Both the position numbers and the translations under genes were made by a program. DNA of 37,000 nucleotides from Plebeiibacterium marinum (lineage in GTDB: Bacteria; Bacteroidota; Bacteroidia; Bacteroidales; Marinilabiliaceae), in contig NZ_JAPDPI010000050.1 in assembly GCF_026013615.1 (NCBI RefSeq), positions 1-37,000 on the forward strand, given 5' to 3'. How positions within the stretch are numbered: position 1 is the stretch's first letter; every line of letters starts with the position of its first letter. The notes beneath the pieces are model-generated. The model was not told the DNA's origin and searched no databases. It saw only the letters and a program-made list of their open reading frames with translations. Positions 15,243 to 23,669 of the stretch are shown here, piece after piece.

Positions 15243-16934
15243 ATGCAACAACTAATAGAGTGTGTTCCAAATTTTAGTGAGGGGCGCAATATGAATGTCA
15301 TTAATCAAATAACAGAAGAGATAAAAAAAGTTGAAGGTGTAAGTTTGATTGATGTTGATCCAGGCAAAGCAACAAACAGAACAGTTGTTACTATGGTAGG
15401 AACTCCTGATGAAGTTTTGGAGGCAGCTTTTCAGGCCGTAAAAAAAGCTAAGGAATTAATAGATATGAGGCATCATAAAGGTGCGCATCCAAGGTTTGGT
15501 GCAACAGATGTATGTCCATTGATACCCGTTTCAAATATCACCATGGAAGAGGTAGTAGTTTATGCTCATAAGTTGGCCGAAAGAATTGGGCGGGAGCTGG
15601 GTATACCTATCTATTGTTACGAATCAGCAGCAAAACAACCACAGCGTAAAAACCTTGCAGAATGCAGAAAAGGAGAATATGAAGCATTGCCAGATAGGAT
15701 TGTGTCGGAGCAGTGGAAGCCTGATTATGGTCCCGGTGAGTGGACAAAAGACGTGCAAAAGAGTGGGGTTACGGCAGTGGGTGCCCGGAATTTTTTAATT
15801 GCCTATAATGTGAACCTGAATACCACCAGTACCCGTAGGGCAAATACGGTTGCTTTTGATATTCGTGAGCGAGGAAGGGTAAAACGGGAAGGAGGTTCTC
15901 TAACGGGCAAAATTGTTAAAGATGAAAAGGGAGAGCCTGTGAATGAGCCGGGATTGCTGAAGTCGGTTAAAGGTATCGGGTGGTTTATTGAAGAGTATGG
16001 CATCGCACAGATCTCATTAAACCTGACGGATATTTCTGTAACCAGTATGCATAAAGCATTTGATGTTGCTTGCGAAAGGGCAACAGTTCACGGATTAAGG
16101 GTGACCGGTTCGGAGTTGGTTGGTGTAGTGCCATTGCAGGCCATGTTGGATGCAGGGAAATATTTTTTGAGGAAACAGAATCGTTCTACAGGTATTTCAG
16201 ATAAGGAAATAATAAAAATAGCAGTTAAGTCGCTTGGATTAGATGAGTTGTATCCATTTGATCCGGACAAGAAAATTATCGAATACATCCTTGAAAAGGA
16301 GAGTCGAAAAGGAAAGAAGAAACTGGTTGATTTGACACTTGCTGAATTTGTTTATGAAACAGCTAGTGAGTTGCCAGCTCCTGGAGGTGGATCTGTTGCT
16401 GCTTATTTAGGGGCTGTTGGTTCTGCCTTGGGAACCATGGTCGCAAATTTGTCCTCTCATAAACGAGGCTGGGATGATAGAGTTGAAGAGTTTTCTGATT
16501 GGGCAGAAAAGGGGAAAAAGTATCATGATGAATTGTTGAAGATGGTGGATAAGGATACTGAGGCCTTTAATATGATTATGGATGCTTTCCAACTGCCCAA
16601 AGGTAGCCAAGAGGAAAAGCATATTCGTGCCATGGCCATTGAGGAGGCGACAAAAAATGCCATTATGGTTCCTTTCAACACCATGAAACTTTGTTTTGAA
16701 TCGATGCAGGTTATGAAGGCAATGGCCGAAACCGGAAATCCCAATTCTTTGTCGGATGCAGGAGTTGGGGCTATAAGTGCCCGTGGTGGAGTTATGGGAG
16801 CCTGGCTTAATGTACGTATCAATGCAAAGGATCTTAACGATAAAGGTTTTGTTGATAAAGTATTGGAAGAAGGGCAGATTATTGTTGATAAAACGATGGA
16901 ATTGGAAACTGAGATTTTAACGATGATGCCATAG
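15243..16934 (+). CDS. ftcD: Bifunctional glutamate formimidoyltransferase / formimidoyltetrahydrofolate cyclodeaminase
   Basis: A 563-residue fusion enzyme of histidine breakdown and one-carbon metabolism. Residues about 1-345 form the formiminotransferase part, starting ECVPNFSEGRN (6-16), with HHKGAHPRFGATDVCPL (about 78-94) and the later SVTSMHKAF. A charged linker rich in Lys and Glu (about 345-362) joins the cyclodeaminase domain (about 363-555), recognisable by ELPAPGGGSVAAYLGA and NPNSLSDAGVGA. It transfers the formimino group from formiminoglutamate to tetrahydrofolate, then releases ammonia to give 5,10-methenyl-THF. The usual neighbours hutH, hutU and hutI are absent here. The start is the first ATG. 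It is monocistronic, with a terminator at about 17008-17038. Confidence 0.97.
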   Translation: MQQLIECVPNFSEGRNMNVINQITEEIKKVEGVSLIDVDPGKATNRTVVTMVGTPDEVLEAAFQAVKKAKELIDMRHHKGAHPRFGATDVCPLIPVSNITMEEVVVYAHKLAERIGRELGIPIYCYESAAKQPQRKNLAECRKGEYEALPDRIVSEQWKPDYGPGEWTKDVQKSGVTAVGARNFLIAYNVNLNTTSTRRANTVAFDIRERGRVKREGGSLTGKIVKDEKGEPVNEPGLLKSVKGIGWFIEEYGIAQISLNLTDISVTSMHKAFDVACERATVHGLRVTGSELVGVVPLQAMLDAGKYFLRKQNRSTGISDKEIIKIAVKSLGLDELYPFDPDKKIIEYILEKESRKGKKKLVDLTLAEFVYETASELPAPGGGSVAAYLGAVGSALGTMVANLSSHKRGWDDRVEEFSDWAEKGKKYHDELLKMVDKDTEAFNMIMDAFQLPKGSQEEKHIRAMAIEEATKNAIMVPFNTMKLCFESMQVMKAMAETGNPNSLSDAGVGAISARGGVMGAWLNVRINAKDLNDKGFVDKVLEEGQIIVDKTMELETEILTMMP

Positions 16935-17006
16935 TAAAAGGAATTTATCTGAGCTCTTGGATTTTATATCCAATTAAGGTTAATGGCATATTATAGATGT
17001 TATACC

Positions 17007-17038
17007 AGGGATGGAGGCACATGCTTTCATCCTTTTTT
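17007..17038 (+). terminator. ftcD terminator
   Basis: Stem AGGGATG (17007-17013) with CATCCTT (17028-17034, one G-U), then a T run. Confidence 0.7.
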
Positions 17039-17190
17039 ATTTACTTTGAGGTTAAAGTTTGATGTGTGGGCGATGAGCATGTAGTTAACTCCTGATAATA
17101 TAGATTGTTCTTGGCCTGATGGCTGTGGAGTTAATGGGGATTCGAAAGGAAAGTGCTGGGCCATTCTTACAATCAGTAAAAAGAAAAATA

Positions 17191-17604
17191 ATGAAGGTGC
17201 TGGTGTTTTATGTAAATAGTTTTGGATATGAACCTAAGGTGAAGAATGTTGAACATGCTCCCGAACCAGGAGGAGGGCAGGTTATAGAGGATGCTATACT
17301 GGCTTTTATCCAGGTAGAGGAAAGTGATGAGGAGAAGGATATTAAAAGTCGGGAAAAGAAATTGGTAAATCATTTAAAATGGACTGCCAGGAAGAATGAT
17401 GCTGTAAATGTAATTCTTCATTCCTTTGCCCATCTTTCCGAGTCAAAAGCATCTTTTGAATTCACTAAAGAGCTTTTTAATGCAGCTCAAGATCGTTTAG
17501 AGAATGGGGGATATGTAGTCCATCAAACTCCATTTGGATATTTTTTAGATCTTAAGATTGATGCGCCAGGGGCTTCGTTGGCAAGGATATGGGCAAGTTT
17601 ATAG
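17191..17604 (+). CDS. Stand-alone threonyl-tRNA synthetase editing-domain protein (archaeal type)
   Basis: A 137-residue protein matching in layout the archaeal threonyl-tRNA synthetase editing domain (D-aminoacyl-tRNA deacylase-like fold). It begins MKVLVFYVNSFGYEPKVK; the His motif HSFAHLSESKAS lies at 77-88 and the late motif HQTPFGYFLDLKIDAPG at 111-127. In the archaeal domain, as I recall it, the late motif reads PFGWYK with Tyr and Lys lining the active site; here these positions are F118 and L119. It may therefore have altered specificity or be a binding rather than hydrolytic protein. I start at ATG 17191, where the family N-terminus begins; an upstream in-frame Met (17119) adds 24 unconserved residues. 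It overlaps by six bases the stop of the convergent aldolase gene. Confidence 0.75.
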   Translation: MKVLVFYVNSFGYEPKVKNVEHAPEPGGGQVIEDAILAFIQVEESDEEKDIKSREKKLVNHLKWTARKNDAVNVILHSFAHLSESKASFEFTKELFNAAQDRLENGGYVVHQTPFGYFLDLKIDAPGASLARIWASL

Positions 17605-18228
17605 ATTGTCTAGCTGCTCAAGCTGATCATCAGATAAGGCCCTTTCTTCGTTCATCATATGGGTAATAAAGGTCATTTTTGCAGCATTTTCCAGTACTTC
17701 AATCCTGTCAAAGGCTTTGATCATTTCAGATCCGATTGCCGTTACACCATGGTTTTCCATTATCAGTACTTTGTTTTCGGCAAAGGTTTCGCTTACATTT
17801 TTAGCCAATTCAGGAGTGCCCATTAGCCCGTAAGGCGCAACAACCGGTTCTTTAATAATCATGCGTGATTCGGCAATTAAGTGGGCGTTGATGGGGATGT
17901 CCATGGCAGAAAAAGAGGAGGCAAAGATGGTATGGCAATGAACAATGGCATTGATTGTGGGATGGTCTTTGTATATTTGAAGGTGCATGGCTATTTCCAG
18001 ACTGGGTTTTAGCCAATGTGTCAGGTTGTTTCCTTCTTTGTCTAAAATAACAACATTTTTGGCTTTAAGCGTTCCTTTGTCAATTCCGGTAGGAGTAACT
18101 AAAAAGTGTTCGCCTACCCTTTTGCTGATATTTCCACCTAAGCTGGTAGTCAGACCTTTTTTATATAGTCTACGCATGAAGCGCGCAACCTCTTTCCGTT
18201 CCTTTAAATAAAGATCTTTTGTGTCCAT
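17599..18228 (-). CDS. Class II aldolase/adducin family protein (L-fuculose-phosphate aldolase-like)
   Basis: A 209-residue zinc aldolase of the FucA/AraD family, which cleaves or epimerises phosphorylated sugars. Phosphate-binding loop TSLGGNIS lies at 28-35, the catalytic Glu is E78 in KPSLE, and zinc ligands are H97 and H99 in VHCHT, with H160 in MENHG. The length is normal. No fucose, rhamnose or arabinose catabolic gene is adjacent, so the substrate cannot be inferred; methylthioribulose-phosphate dehydratases share this fold and are an alternative. ATG start. It is a single gene between a terminator at 18297-18326 and the convergent editing-domain gene. Confidence 0.88.
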   Translation of the reverse strand: MDTKDLYLKERKEVARFMRRLYKKGLTTSLGGNISKRVGEHFLVTPTGIDKGTLKAKNVVILDKEGNNLTHWLKPSLEIAMHLQIYKDHPTINAIVHCHTIFASSFSAMDIPINAHLIAESRMIIKEPVVAPYGLMGTPELAKNVSETFAENKVLIMENHGVTAIGSEMIKAFDRIEVLENAAKMTFITHMMNEERALSDDQLEQLDNL

Positions 18229-18296
18229 AGCAATATTTATTAATGCATAATCAGAACTAAAGCTAAAAGGAAATATCTGTTTATAAAAGAAAAAGC

Positions 18297-18326
18297 ATAA
18301 AAAAACCGCATCGAAGTGATGCGGTT
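18297..18326 (-). terminator. Terminator of the aminotransferase gene
   Basis: A 9-bp stem, AACCGCATC (18304-18312) with GATGCGGTT (18318-18326), with a T7 tail on the minus strand. It separates the aminotransferase from the aldolase. Confidence 0.9.
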
Positions 18327-18370
18327 ATATATTTTTGATTTAAAATAGTTAACTGATCATTGCTAATTGA

Positions 18371-19663
18371 TTATTGATTTTCATAATCTTTACAGGCCTT
18401 ATATATGCCTTCAAAAAGAGGTTTTGCATCAGATGCAGACATGGCAGAGAAGGCAACCCTTAATATATTATTGAGGTTGATTATCCCTATGCTGTATTTG
18501 TTTATCAGTATTTCCCTGATTGCTTCTCCATCTAGGCCTTCTTTTAACTGAATACACATAAAATATCCAGAGTTATATGGCAACGTAGTAAAATATTCTT
18601 CAAATTTTGTATCTGCCAATACTTCTTTTATCGCTTCATACCGGGTTTTCATGATTACAAATTTGCTGTGCTTTTGGGCCGTGTAATCAGGAGATTCAAA
18701 AGCATGGAGCAATAATGACTGGCTGAGGTTCGATGAATTGGAAATATTTCCACGAACAGCTCCGGCTGTTTTCATTTCTAAGGCATGATATAAGTCCTCA
18801 TCTCCGCCTTTGATTCCATAGGTTATAAATCCTACGCGGAATCCCCAAACGTAATCTTCTTTGGTGGCACCATCAACTTTAACAGCAAGCACATTTTGGT
18901 GCAAGTTGGCCAGGTAAGAAAAGATGGATTGTTGTTCAATTCCTTCTTCAAAAACTAATCCGAAATATGCATCGTCAGTTATCGCTACAATTTTTTTTCC
19001 TGCTTCAGCTGCCTCTTTTATCGTTGCAACTATGGTTTGCATTTCTTCTACAGTAGGAGTATAACCTGTAGGGTTATTGGGAAAGTTTAAAATAACAACT
19101 TTCTTTTCTCCTTCCGACATTAAGGATTCTTTTAGCGCCTCGGTGTTAAATCTGTTATTCTTAAACAATTTGAATTTTGAAAACTTAACGCCATACGCAT
19201 GGATCAAAGCCAAATTGTAGTTTCCCCAGAATAAATCAGGTACAATTACCTCCTCGTCTTCATTCATCCATAAATAACCAGCCATGCTAATTCCATGAGT
19301 AAGTGCGCTGGTAACTATAGGCAAACTTATTGGTGTGTTTTGTAACGATGGATTTTTTTCATAAATCATTTCTTTCCATTTGCTCCTGAGGTCAGGGCGA
19401 CCAAAGCTAGGTGCGTATGGAAAGGAAAGGGATGGATCCATATTGATTTTAGAGGCTATGGATTCAAGACGCATTGGGGTACCATCGTCTTCAATAGCAG
19501 CACCAATGGTAGCATTGATTTTTGTTCCTTTTGCTTCTGCAGTTTGTCCTAAAATTCCTTTTTTGGGGAAGAAGATGTTTCTTCCTTTTTCGCTTAATAA
19601 GTCAAATACAACAGAATTTTTTGCTGAAATTACCTCATTTAATTCTTGCGCTTGCGGATTCAT
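18371..19663 (-). CDS. PLP-dependent aminotransferase, class I/II fold
   Basis: A 430-residue fold-type I aminotransferase. Visible features (numbering from ATG 19663): NFPNNPTG near 193-200 (PLP-binding Asn), DDAYFG near 230-235 (Asp-x-x-Tyr of PLP ring binding), the Schiff-base Lys K268 in DGATKEDYVWGFRVG, with the Arg of GFRVG binding the PLP phosphate. It lies far from the best-known aspartate aminotransferases, and the amino donor cannot be told from sequence. A longer frame runs to a TTG at 19708 and adds 15 residues; I favour the ATG (MNPQAQELNEVI). Monocistronic, closed by the hairpin at 18297-18326. The last codons run into a TGATCATTGC/ATTGATTATTG repeat-like stretch (18352-18376). 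Confidence 0.9.
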   Translation of the reverse strand: MNPQAQELNEVISAKNSVVFDLLSEKGRNIFFPKKGILGQTAEAKGTKINATIGAAIEDDGTPMRLESIASKINMDPSLSFPYAPSFGRPDLRSKWKEMIYEKNPSLQNTPISLPIVTSALTHGISMAGYLWMNEDEEVIVPDLFWGNYNLALIHAYGVKFSKFKLFKNNRFNTEALKESLMSEGEKKVVILNFPNNPTGYTPTVEEMQTIVATIKEAAEAGKKIVAITDDAYFGLVFEEGIEQQSIFSYLANLHQNVLAVKVDGATKEDYVWGFRVGFITYGIKGGDEDLYHALEMKTAGAVRGNISNSSNLSQSLLLHAFESPDYTAQKHSKFVIMKTRYEAIKEVLADTKFEEYFTTLPYNSGYFMCIQLKEGLDGEAIREILINKYSIGIINLNNILRVAFSAMSASDAKPLFEGIYKACKDYENQ

Positions 19664-19795
19664 CGGTAAAATTTTATTTTTTAAGTATAAAAGCTTTTCA
19701 GATTGCAAATTTGCTAAAAAAAGAACAATTATTTTACAGTTTGATTGTAAAAAGAAGAAAGAAGACCTTGATAATTGTCAATAATCGGATTTTGA

Positions 19796-20332
19796 TTATA
19801 TAGGTTGATTACTGTCTTTTTGCCAATAGGTTTTTATAATGTTTTTGATAGAGTTGTAAGCAATGTTATCCCATTTGATATTTTCCCTGTTAACAAATAC
19901 AATATCAGAAATGTCATCCTGAATGTGCATTTTATCCCATCCTTTAACTTTGCAAACAAAGGCAATATCGGTAGTGAAAACAGAAAATCCGGAAAAGATA
20001 TATTCGTTAGGAAAAGAAGTCAGGTACGAAAGAGATATAATATCGAGGTTGAGTTCTTCCTTTAGTTCCCTGGCAATAGCATCTTCAACTTTCTCCAGAG
20101 GGTCAACAAAACCTCCTGGTAAATCAAGCATGCCTTTGTTTGGTGCAAGGGCCCTTACAGTAAGGAGTAATTCGCCTTGTTCGTTTTCAATGAGTGCTGC
20201 CACTGCGGCAGAGGCGTTGATAAAATAGTGGAAGTTGCAATCGGCGCAAAGAAACGAGCGCACCCCCTCAAAAATAAATTTTGAGCTGCCGCATTTGGGA
20301 CAGTACTTTAATATTTTTTCTGGTCGGGACAT
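19796..20332 (-). CDS. NUDIX hydrolase with N-terminal zinc ribbon
   Basis: A 178-residue NUDIX pyrophosphohydrolase. A zinc ribbon CPKCG (11-15) and CADC (29-32) precedes the catalytic fold, as in NADH-pyrophosphatase-like members. The Nudix box runs G74 to L96 (GFVDPLEKVEDAIAREL then KEELNL), with E80, R88, E89, E92 and E93 in place; the usual late Gly is Asn95. It hydrolyses a nucleoside diphosphate linked to another group; the substrate is unknown, with NAD(H) and ADP-ribose-like molecules plausible for zinc-ribbon members. It lies downstream of the nucleotidyltransferase gene across a 108-bp repeat-rich gap. Confidence 0.9.
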   Translation of the reverse strand: MSRPEKILKYCPKCGSSKFIFEGVRSFLCADCNFHYFINASAAVAALIENEQGELLLTVRALAPNKGMLDLPGGFVDPLEKVEDAIARELKEELNLDIISLSYLTSFPNEYIFSGFSVFTTDIAFVCKVKGWDKMHIQDDISDIVFVNRENIKWDNIAYNSIKNIIKTYWQKDSNQPI

Positions 20333-20340
20333 ATTAAACG

Positions 20341-20440
20341 GTTGTCAGTGCATAATTATCAATTACCAAATTTATTAGTGATAATTATTAGCTGTTAATT
20401 AATTGATAAACATGATAATTGATAATTGCTGATTGAAAAA
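20341..20440. repeat. AT-rich GATAATTG-type repeat stretch
   Basis: Degenerate iterations of ATAATTATC, TGATAATTAT and GATAATTGATAATTGC fill the gap between two minus-strand genes. The motif recurs at 18352-18372 and 26992-27042. No coding potential. Confidence 0.6.
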
Positions 20441-21340
20441 TTATTTCCAAAGATTCTCTGGGTAAACTCCATTGTCAATAAGAGCCTGAAGGCTTTTTTG
20501 TACAATTGGTTTATCTTCCTGATAGGTAACTCCAAACCATTTGGCATCGCTTGAAAGTACTTTTGTGCTTGCTTTGTCGCCTTTAATCATTTGATCAACC
20601 AGGGCATTAAAATAGAATTCTGATTTCAACTCAGTGCCTTTTTCTTTTAAGAAAGCCAGGAAGCCCTCCTCCAGGGCATTGAAGAATGAATTTTTAAAAG
20701 CCCAGAAATTCATGGATACAGGTTCTTTGCCGGTAAGTTCAGTGGTTTTGTCGTCTTCCCAATAAACAACTTTATTGTTTAGATAACCTATTTTTGTTCT
20801 TTCAATAATGTTTACCAGATTATCGTTAGTATCGGTTTCGCATACCCCCCTGGATACCGTACCGTGTTCTGATAAGGTGTTGTCAAGGGCATATCCAACC
20901 ATGGCGTATTCTTTCTCATCTTTGCTGTCGGTTACAAAATCAACTACTGCCTGATAAGCCTCCCTGCCATAAAAGTCATCTGCATTAATGATAGCAAATG
21001 GTCCCTGTATGGCATCTTTTGCCATGAGCATGGCGTGACCGGTTCCCCAAGGTTTTTCTCTGCCTTCGGGCACGGTAAACCCTTCCGGGAGTTTATCCAG
21101 TTCCTGATAAACATATTCCACTTCAACTCTTCCTTTTAGTTTTGGGTCGAATCTCTCCTTAAACTGATCGGCAAATGATTGACGGATTACAAAAACAACT
21201 TTTTCAAATCCCGCCTGAATGGCATCATATACTGAATAATCAATTATTGATTCGCCGTGCGGGCCTAGTGTATCGAGTTGCTTCAGGCCGCCGTAACGGC
21301 TTCCCATTCCTGCTGCTAATACTAGTAATGTTGGTTTCAT
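20441..21340 (-). CDS. Sugar-phosphate nucleotidyltransferase
   Basis: A 299-residue NDP-sugar pyrophosphorylase-like protein. The N-terminal nucleotide-binding loop LAAGMGSRYGGLKQLD (7-22) is the family signature, with the metal-binding Asp in INADDFYG (near 118-125). EKPWGTGHAML, near residue 100, is the usual base- and sugar-contact segment. The enzyme activates a sugar 1-phosphate (or similar) with an NTP. In Bacteroidota such genes often lie next to a choline/aminoglycoside-kinase-like gene (as in MurU/AmgK cell-wall recycling); no such kinase is here, so the substrate stays open. ATG start; the relic of a four-helix-bundle gene lies 28 bp upstream on the same strand. Confidence 0.88.
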   Translation of the reverse strand: MKPTLLVLAAGMGSRYGGLKQLDTLGPHGESIIDYSVYDAIQAGFEKVVFVIRQSFADQFKERFDPKLKGRVEVEYVYQELDKLPEGFTVPEGREKPWGTGHAMLMAKDAIQGPFAIINADDFYGREAYQAVVDFVTDSKDEKEYAMVGYALDNTLSEHGTVSRGVCETDTNDNLVNIIERTKIGYLNNKVVYWEDDKTTELTGKEPVSMNFWAFKNSFFNALEEGFLAFLKEKGTELKSEFYFNALVDQMIKGDKASTKVLSSDAKWFGVTYQEDKPIVQKSLQALIDNGVYPENLWK

Positions 21341-21368
21341 GTGTTTTGAATTTTATTATAATGGCTTA

Positions 21369-21479
21369 TTAGTTATTTGCTATTTTCTCTTCTTCGGGCA
21401 ATAGTTTTGCTATATTATATGTAGGTTTTACAATAGAAATTCCTTCTTTCCAGCTATTTAGTGTTTTAAAATTTCTCAT
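21369..21479 (-). pseudogene. Relic of a four-helix-bundle (23S rRNA IVS-type) protein gene
   Basis: A 36-codon frame that starts MRNFKTLNSWKEGISIVK and ends LLPEEEKIANN, then stops. This is the N-terminal pattern of the Bacteroidota four-helix-bundle family, as I recall it: MRNFKxLxxWQxGIxIV followed by TYxLxKLFPxEEKxxL, normally about 115-125 residues. Everything after helix 1 is missing: the frame stops where the next helix should begin and runs into AT-rich repeat-like DNA. Upstream on the same strand is GGCTATTAGCTGTTAGC (about 21519-21535), a repeat-like sequence. Its remaining ATG and clean frame suggest a recent truncation. Function of the family is unknown. It is too short to be listed by usual gene finders. 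Confidence 0.6.
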
Positions 21480-21526
21480 GGTTAAATAGTTTTTTTAATT
21501 ATATAGTTTTGGCCAATAGCTAACAG

Positions 21527-22507
21527 CTAATAGCCTTTATAATCATTAAGCAATCCTTCGTAAAGCCAATTGGCAAGGGCTTGTCTGTTATTTTCAATTA
21601 TAAACCTTTGCTGATCGCGAAAATTACGGATATTTCCCAATTCAATAAAAACAGCCGTTGGATAAGTTTTTCTTAAAAGATAAAGGTTACGAGAACTAAT
21701 AACACCTGAATAGCCTCTTGAAGGTTGGTGTTTGCTGTATTTTTCGTCGAAAATATTTAAAAGGGATTGGGCCGTTTTTTTTCCTGATTTACTTTTTGCT
21801 GAATGATAAAAGAAAACATCAATGGCTTTTCCTTTGCTTCGAGAATCAACATGGATAATAACACAGCGCTGATAAGCGGGTTTGTTTTTAATAAAAAGTT
21901 GGTTGATGTATTTGGTACGCTGTTTTAACCGGTCTATTTGTTCCAAACCTATGACCTGATTGTTGCAAACTTCATCCTTGTCCATGGGCAGATAAGATTC
22001 GCCCCTGATTCCATCATCTTTATCCTGAATAATCATATTGACTATAGCCCCGTTTTCCTGAAGCTTTTTGGCCAGGCGTAGGGTGATGTCATAAGCATAC
22101 TCGTCTTCTGCCAACGTTTTGTCGCCATATTTTCCCAATGCACCTGGGTCTGGTCCGCCGTGGCCACTAACCAGATGAAAAACAGCCCCTTTTAAATCTT
22201 CCGATTCCAGCTTGAATTTCTCCCTTTCCTTGCCGTATAAGGGTTCGTACAAATAAACGTCTACAGAAGGTATTTTGTATTTTACCCCAAGCAATAAGGC
22301 ATTGTTTTTCCCAAGCTTTTCTTTGTTTAACTCAATAAATGATTGTTTGTGTTTTTGAGGATCAAGTTTGTTTCTGATTAAAAAAGCATATAGGCCTTCT
22401 CCTTTTTGGGGTACAGATGTATTGTACAGGGTGTCTTGTTGCGCCAAAGCAATTACTGCGAATATATTGCACAATAAAAAAAGTGTCAGCTTTTTTATAA
22501 GGGCCAT
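21527..22507 (-). CDS. Secreted N-acetylmuramoyl-L-alanine amidase with LysM-like domain
   Basis: A 326-residue exported amidase that cuts the bond between MurNAc and L-Ala in peptidoglycan. A signal peptide spans residues 1-22 (hydrophobic, ending LAQQ). Residues about 30-82 resemble a LysM module (GEGLYAFLIRNKL, then LGVKYKIP). The Amidase_3 domain starts near 107: zinc ligands H116 (SGHGG), a Glu at 134/136 and H219 (VIIHVDSR), and catalytic E289 in FIELGNIRN. In place of the usual LHAN/LHAD after the third ligand it has IHVDS. The protein should act in the periplasm, probably at division or turnover sites. Monocistronic; the start gives an intact signal peptide. Confidence 0.9.
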   Translation of the reverse strand: MALIKKLTLFLLCNIFAVIALAQQDTLYNTSVPQKGEGLYAFLIRNKLDPQKHKQSFIELNKEKLGKNNALLLGVKYKIPSVDVYLYEPLYGKEREKFKLESEDLKGAVFHLVSGHGGPDPGALGKYGDKTLAEDEYAYDITLRLAKKLQENGAIVNMIIQDKDDGIRGESYLPMDKDEVCNNQVIGLEQIDRLKQRTKYINQLFIKNKPAYQRCVIIHVDSRSKGKAIDVFFYHSAKSKSGKKTAQSLLNIFDEKYSKHQPSRGYSGVISSRNLYLLRKTYPTAVFIELGNIRNFRDQQRFIIENNRQALANWLYEGLLNDYKGY

Positions 22508-22588
22508 CTTTTTTGCTGTTTTAAACTATTATGTAACAGTCGCAAAAATAAATTATTTCCATAAGAATAAAATATTTATTACATGAAT

Positions 22589-22610
22589 ACCTCATTTTTG
22601 AGGTTTTTTT
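22589..22610 (+). terminator. Plus-strand intrinsic terminator in a divergent gap
   Basis: ACCTCA (22589-22594), TTTT loop, TGAGGT (22599-22604), then T6. It is oriented for plus-strand transcripts, although the only plus-strand gene nearby (zupT) starts downstream. Confidence 0.55.
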
Positions 22611-22755
22611 CTGATTTGGATTGAAGATATGACTGTTTTAAAGAGTTGTTGGGTTATAAAAACTAAACAAATCAGGAAAATTGAATAAACAATTTGAAGC
22701 ATTCGATGTTTGTTTATATTTTGCAGACATCTAACAAAATAAAACAAACACGATT

Positions 22756-23580
22756 ATGGATATAACTAATATAGAGTTTTCTAATATTTTAATGGCCTTT
22801 GGCTTAACCCTGTTTGCCGGATTGGCAACTGGGATCGGTAGTGCCATGGCCTTTTTTGCCAAGAGGACAAACACAAAGTTTCTTTCATTAGCATTAGGTT
22901 TTTCGGCAGGAGTAATGATTTACGTCTCTTTTGTTGAGATATTTTTTAAGGCAAAAGAAAGTTTGACGGAAGTATATGATGAGGCGTTGGGTACGTGGAT
23001 TACTGTAGGATCATTTTTTGCAGGGATGTTGCTTATTGCGCTAATTGATAAGTTCATCCCTTCGGCCGAAAACCCTCATGAAATGGAGCATATTGAAGAT
23101 ATGACAGAAGCCAAGAGAAAACAAAGCAAGCACCTGATGCGAATGGGTGTTTTTACTGCATTGGCTATTGGTATTCATAACTTCCCGGAAGGTTTGGCTA
23201 CCTTTACAGCGGCCCTTACCGATCCTAGTTTGGGTATTGCCATTGCGGTTGCCATTGCAATTCATAATATTCCTGAGGGGATTGCGGTATCGGTTCCTGT
23301 TTTTTATGCTACAGGGAGCAGAAGAAAGGCTTTTAGGTTAAGCTTTTTGTCGGGACTGGCAGAACCGGTGGGTGCATTGGTTGGGTACTTGATTTTGATG
23401 CCTTTTTTATCGCCAGCCATGTTTGGGATCGTTTTTGCAGGTGTAGCTGGAATAATGGTGTTTATTAGTATTGATGAGCTATTGCCGGCGGCCCAGGAAT
23501 ATGGAGAACACCACTTGTCGATATATGGTTTGGTGGCTGGTATGATGGTAATGGCGGTGAGTTTGTTGATGTTTTTGTAA
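22756..23580 (+). CDS. zupT: ZIP family zinc transporter ZupT
   Basis: A 274-residue inner-membrane divalent-metal importer of the ZIP family, with eight predicted transmembrane helices. The two metal-binding signatures are HNFPEG (141-146, helix 4) and HNIPEG (170-175, helix 5). The cytosolic loop between helices 3 and 4 is acidic and His-containing (HEMEHIEDM, about 108-116), typical of the group. It takes up Zn and possibly Fe or Mn. Upstream are TTTG (22693-22696) and TATATTTTG (22715-22723), a near-consensus promoter with a 18-19 bp spacer. It is followed after 89 bp by nth on the same strand. Confidence 0.95.
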   Translation: MDITNIEFSNILMAFGLTLFAGLATGIGSAMAFFAKRTNTKFLSLALGFSAGVMIYVSFVEIFFKAKESLTEVYDEALGTWITVGSFFAGMLLIALIDKFIPSAENPHEMEHIEDMTEAKRKQSKHLMRMGVFTALAIGIHNFPEGLATFTAALTDPSLGIAIAVAIAIHNIPEGIAVSVPVFYATGSRRKAFRLSFLSGLAEPVGALVGYLILMPFLSPAMFGIVFAGVAGIMVFISIDELLPAAQEYGEHHLSIYGLVAGMMVMAVSLLMFL

Positions 23581-23669
23581 AAAGAATTAGATCTTTGGAT
23601 AAGAGATAAGAGACATTAGACTTATTTGCAGTATGATTGTCTTTTATCTAAAATTTCTTACCTGATAGT

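Noticed and set aside
17119-17190. The longer N-terminus of the tRNA-editing-domain gene
   Set aside because: The extra 24 residues do not match the family, whose first strand begins at the Met at 17191.
22368-22586. A 72-codon plus-strand frame ending just before the hairpin at 22589
   Set aside because: Most of it is antisense to the amidase signal peptide and N-terminus; no start signal or family pattern.
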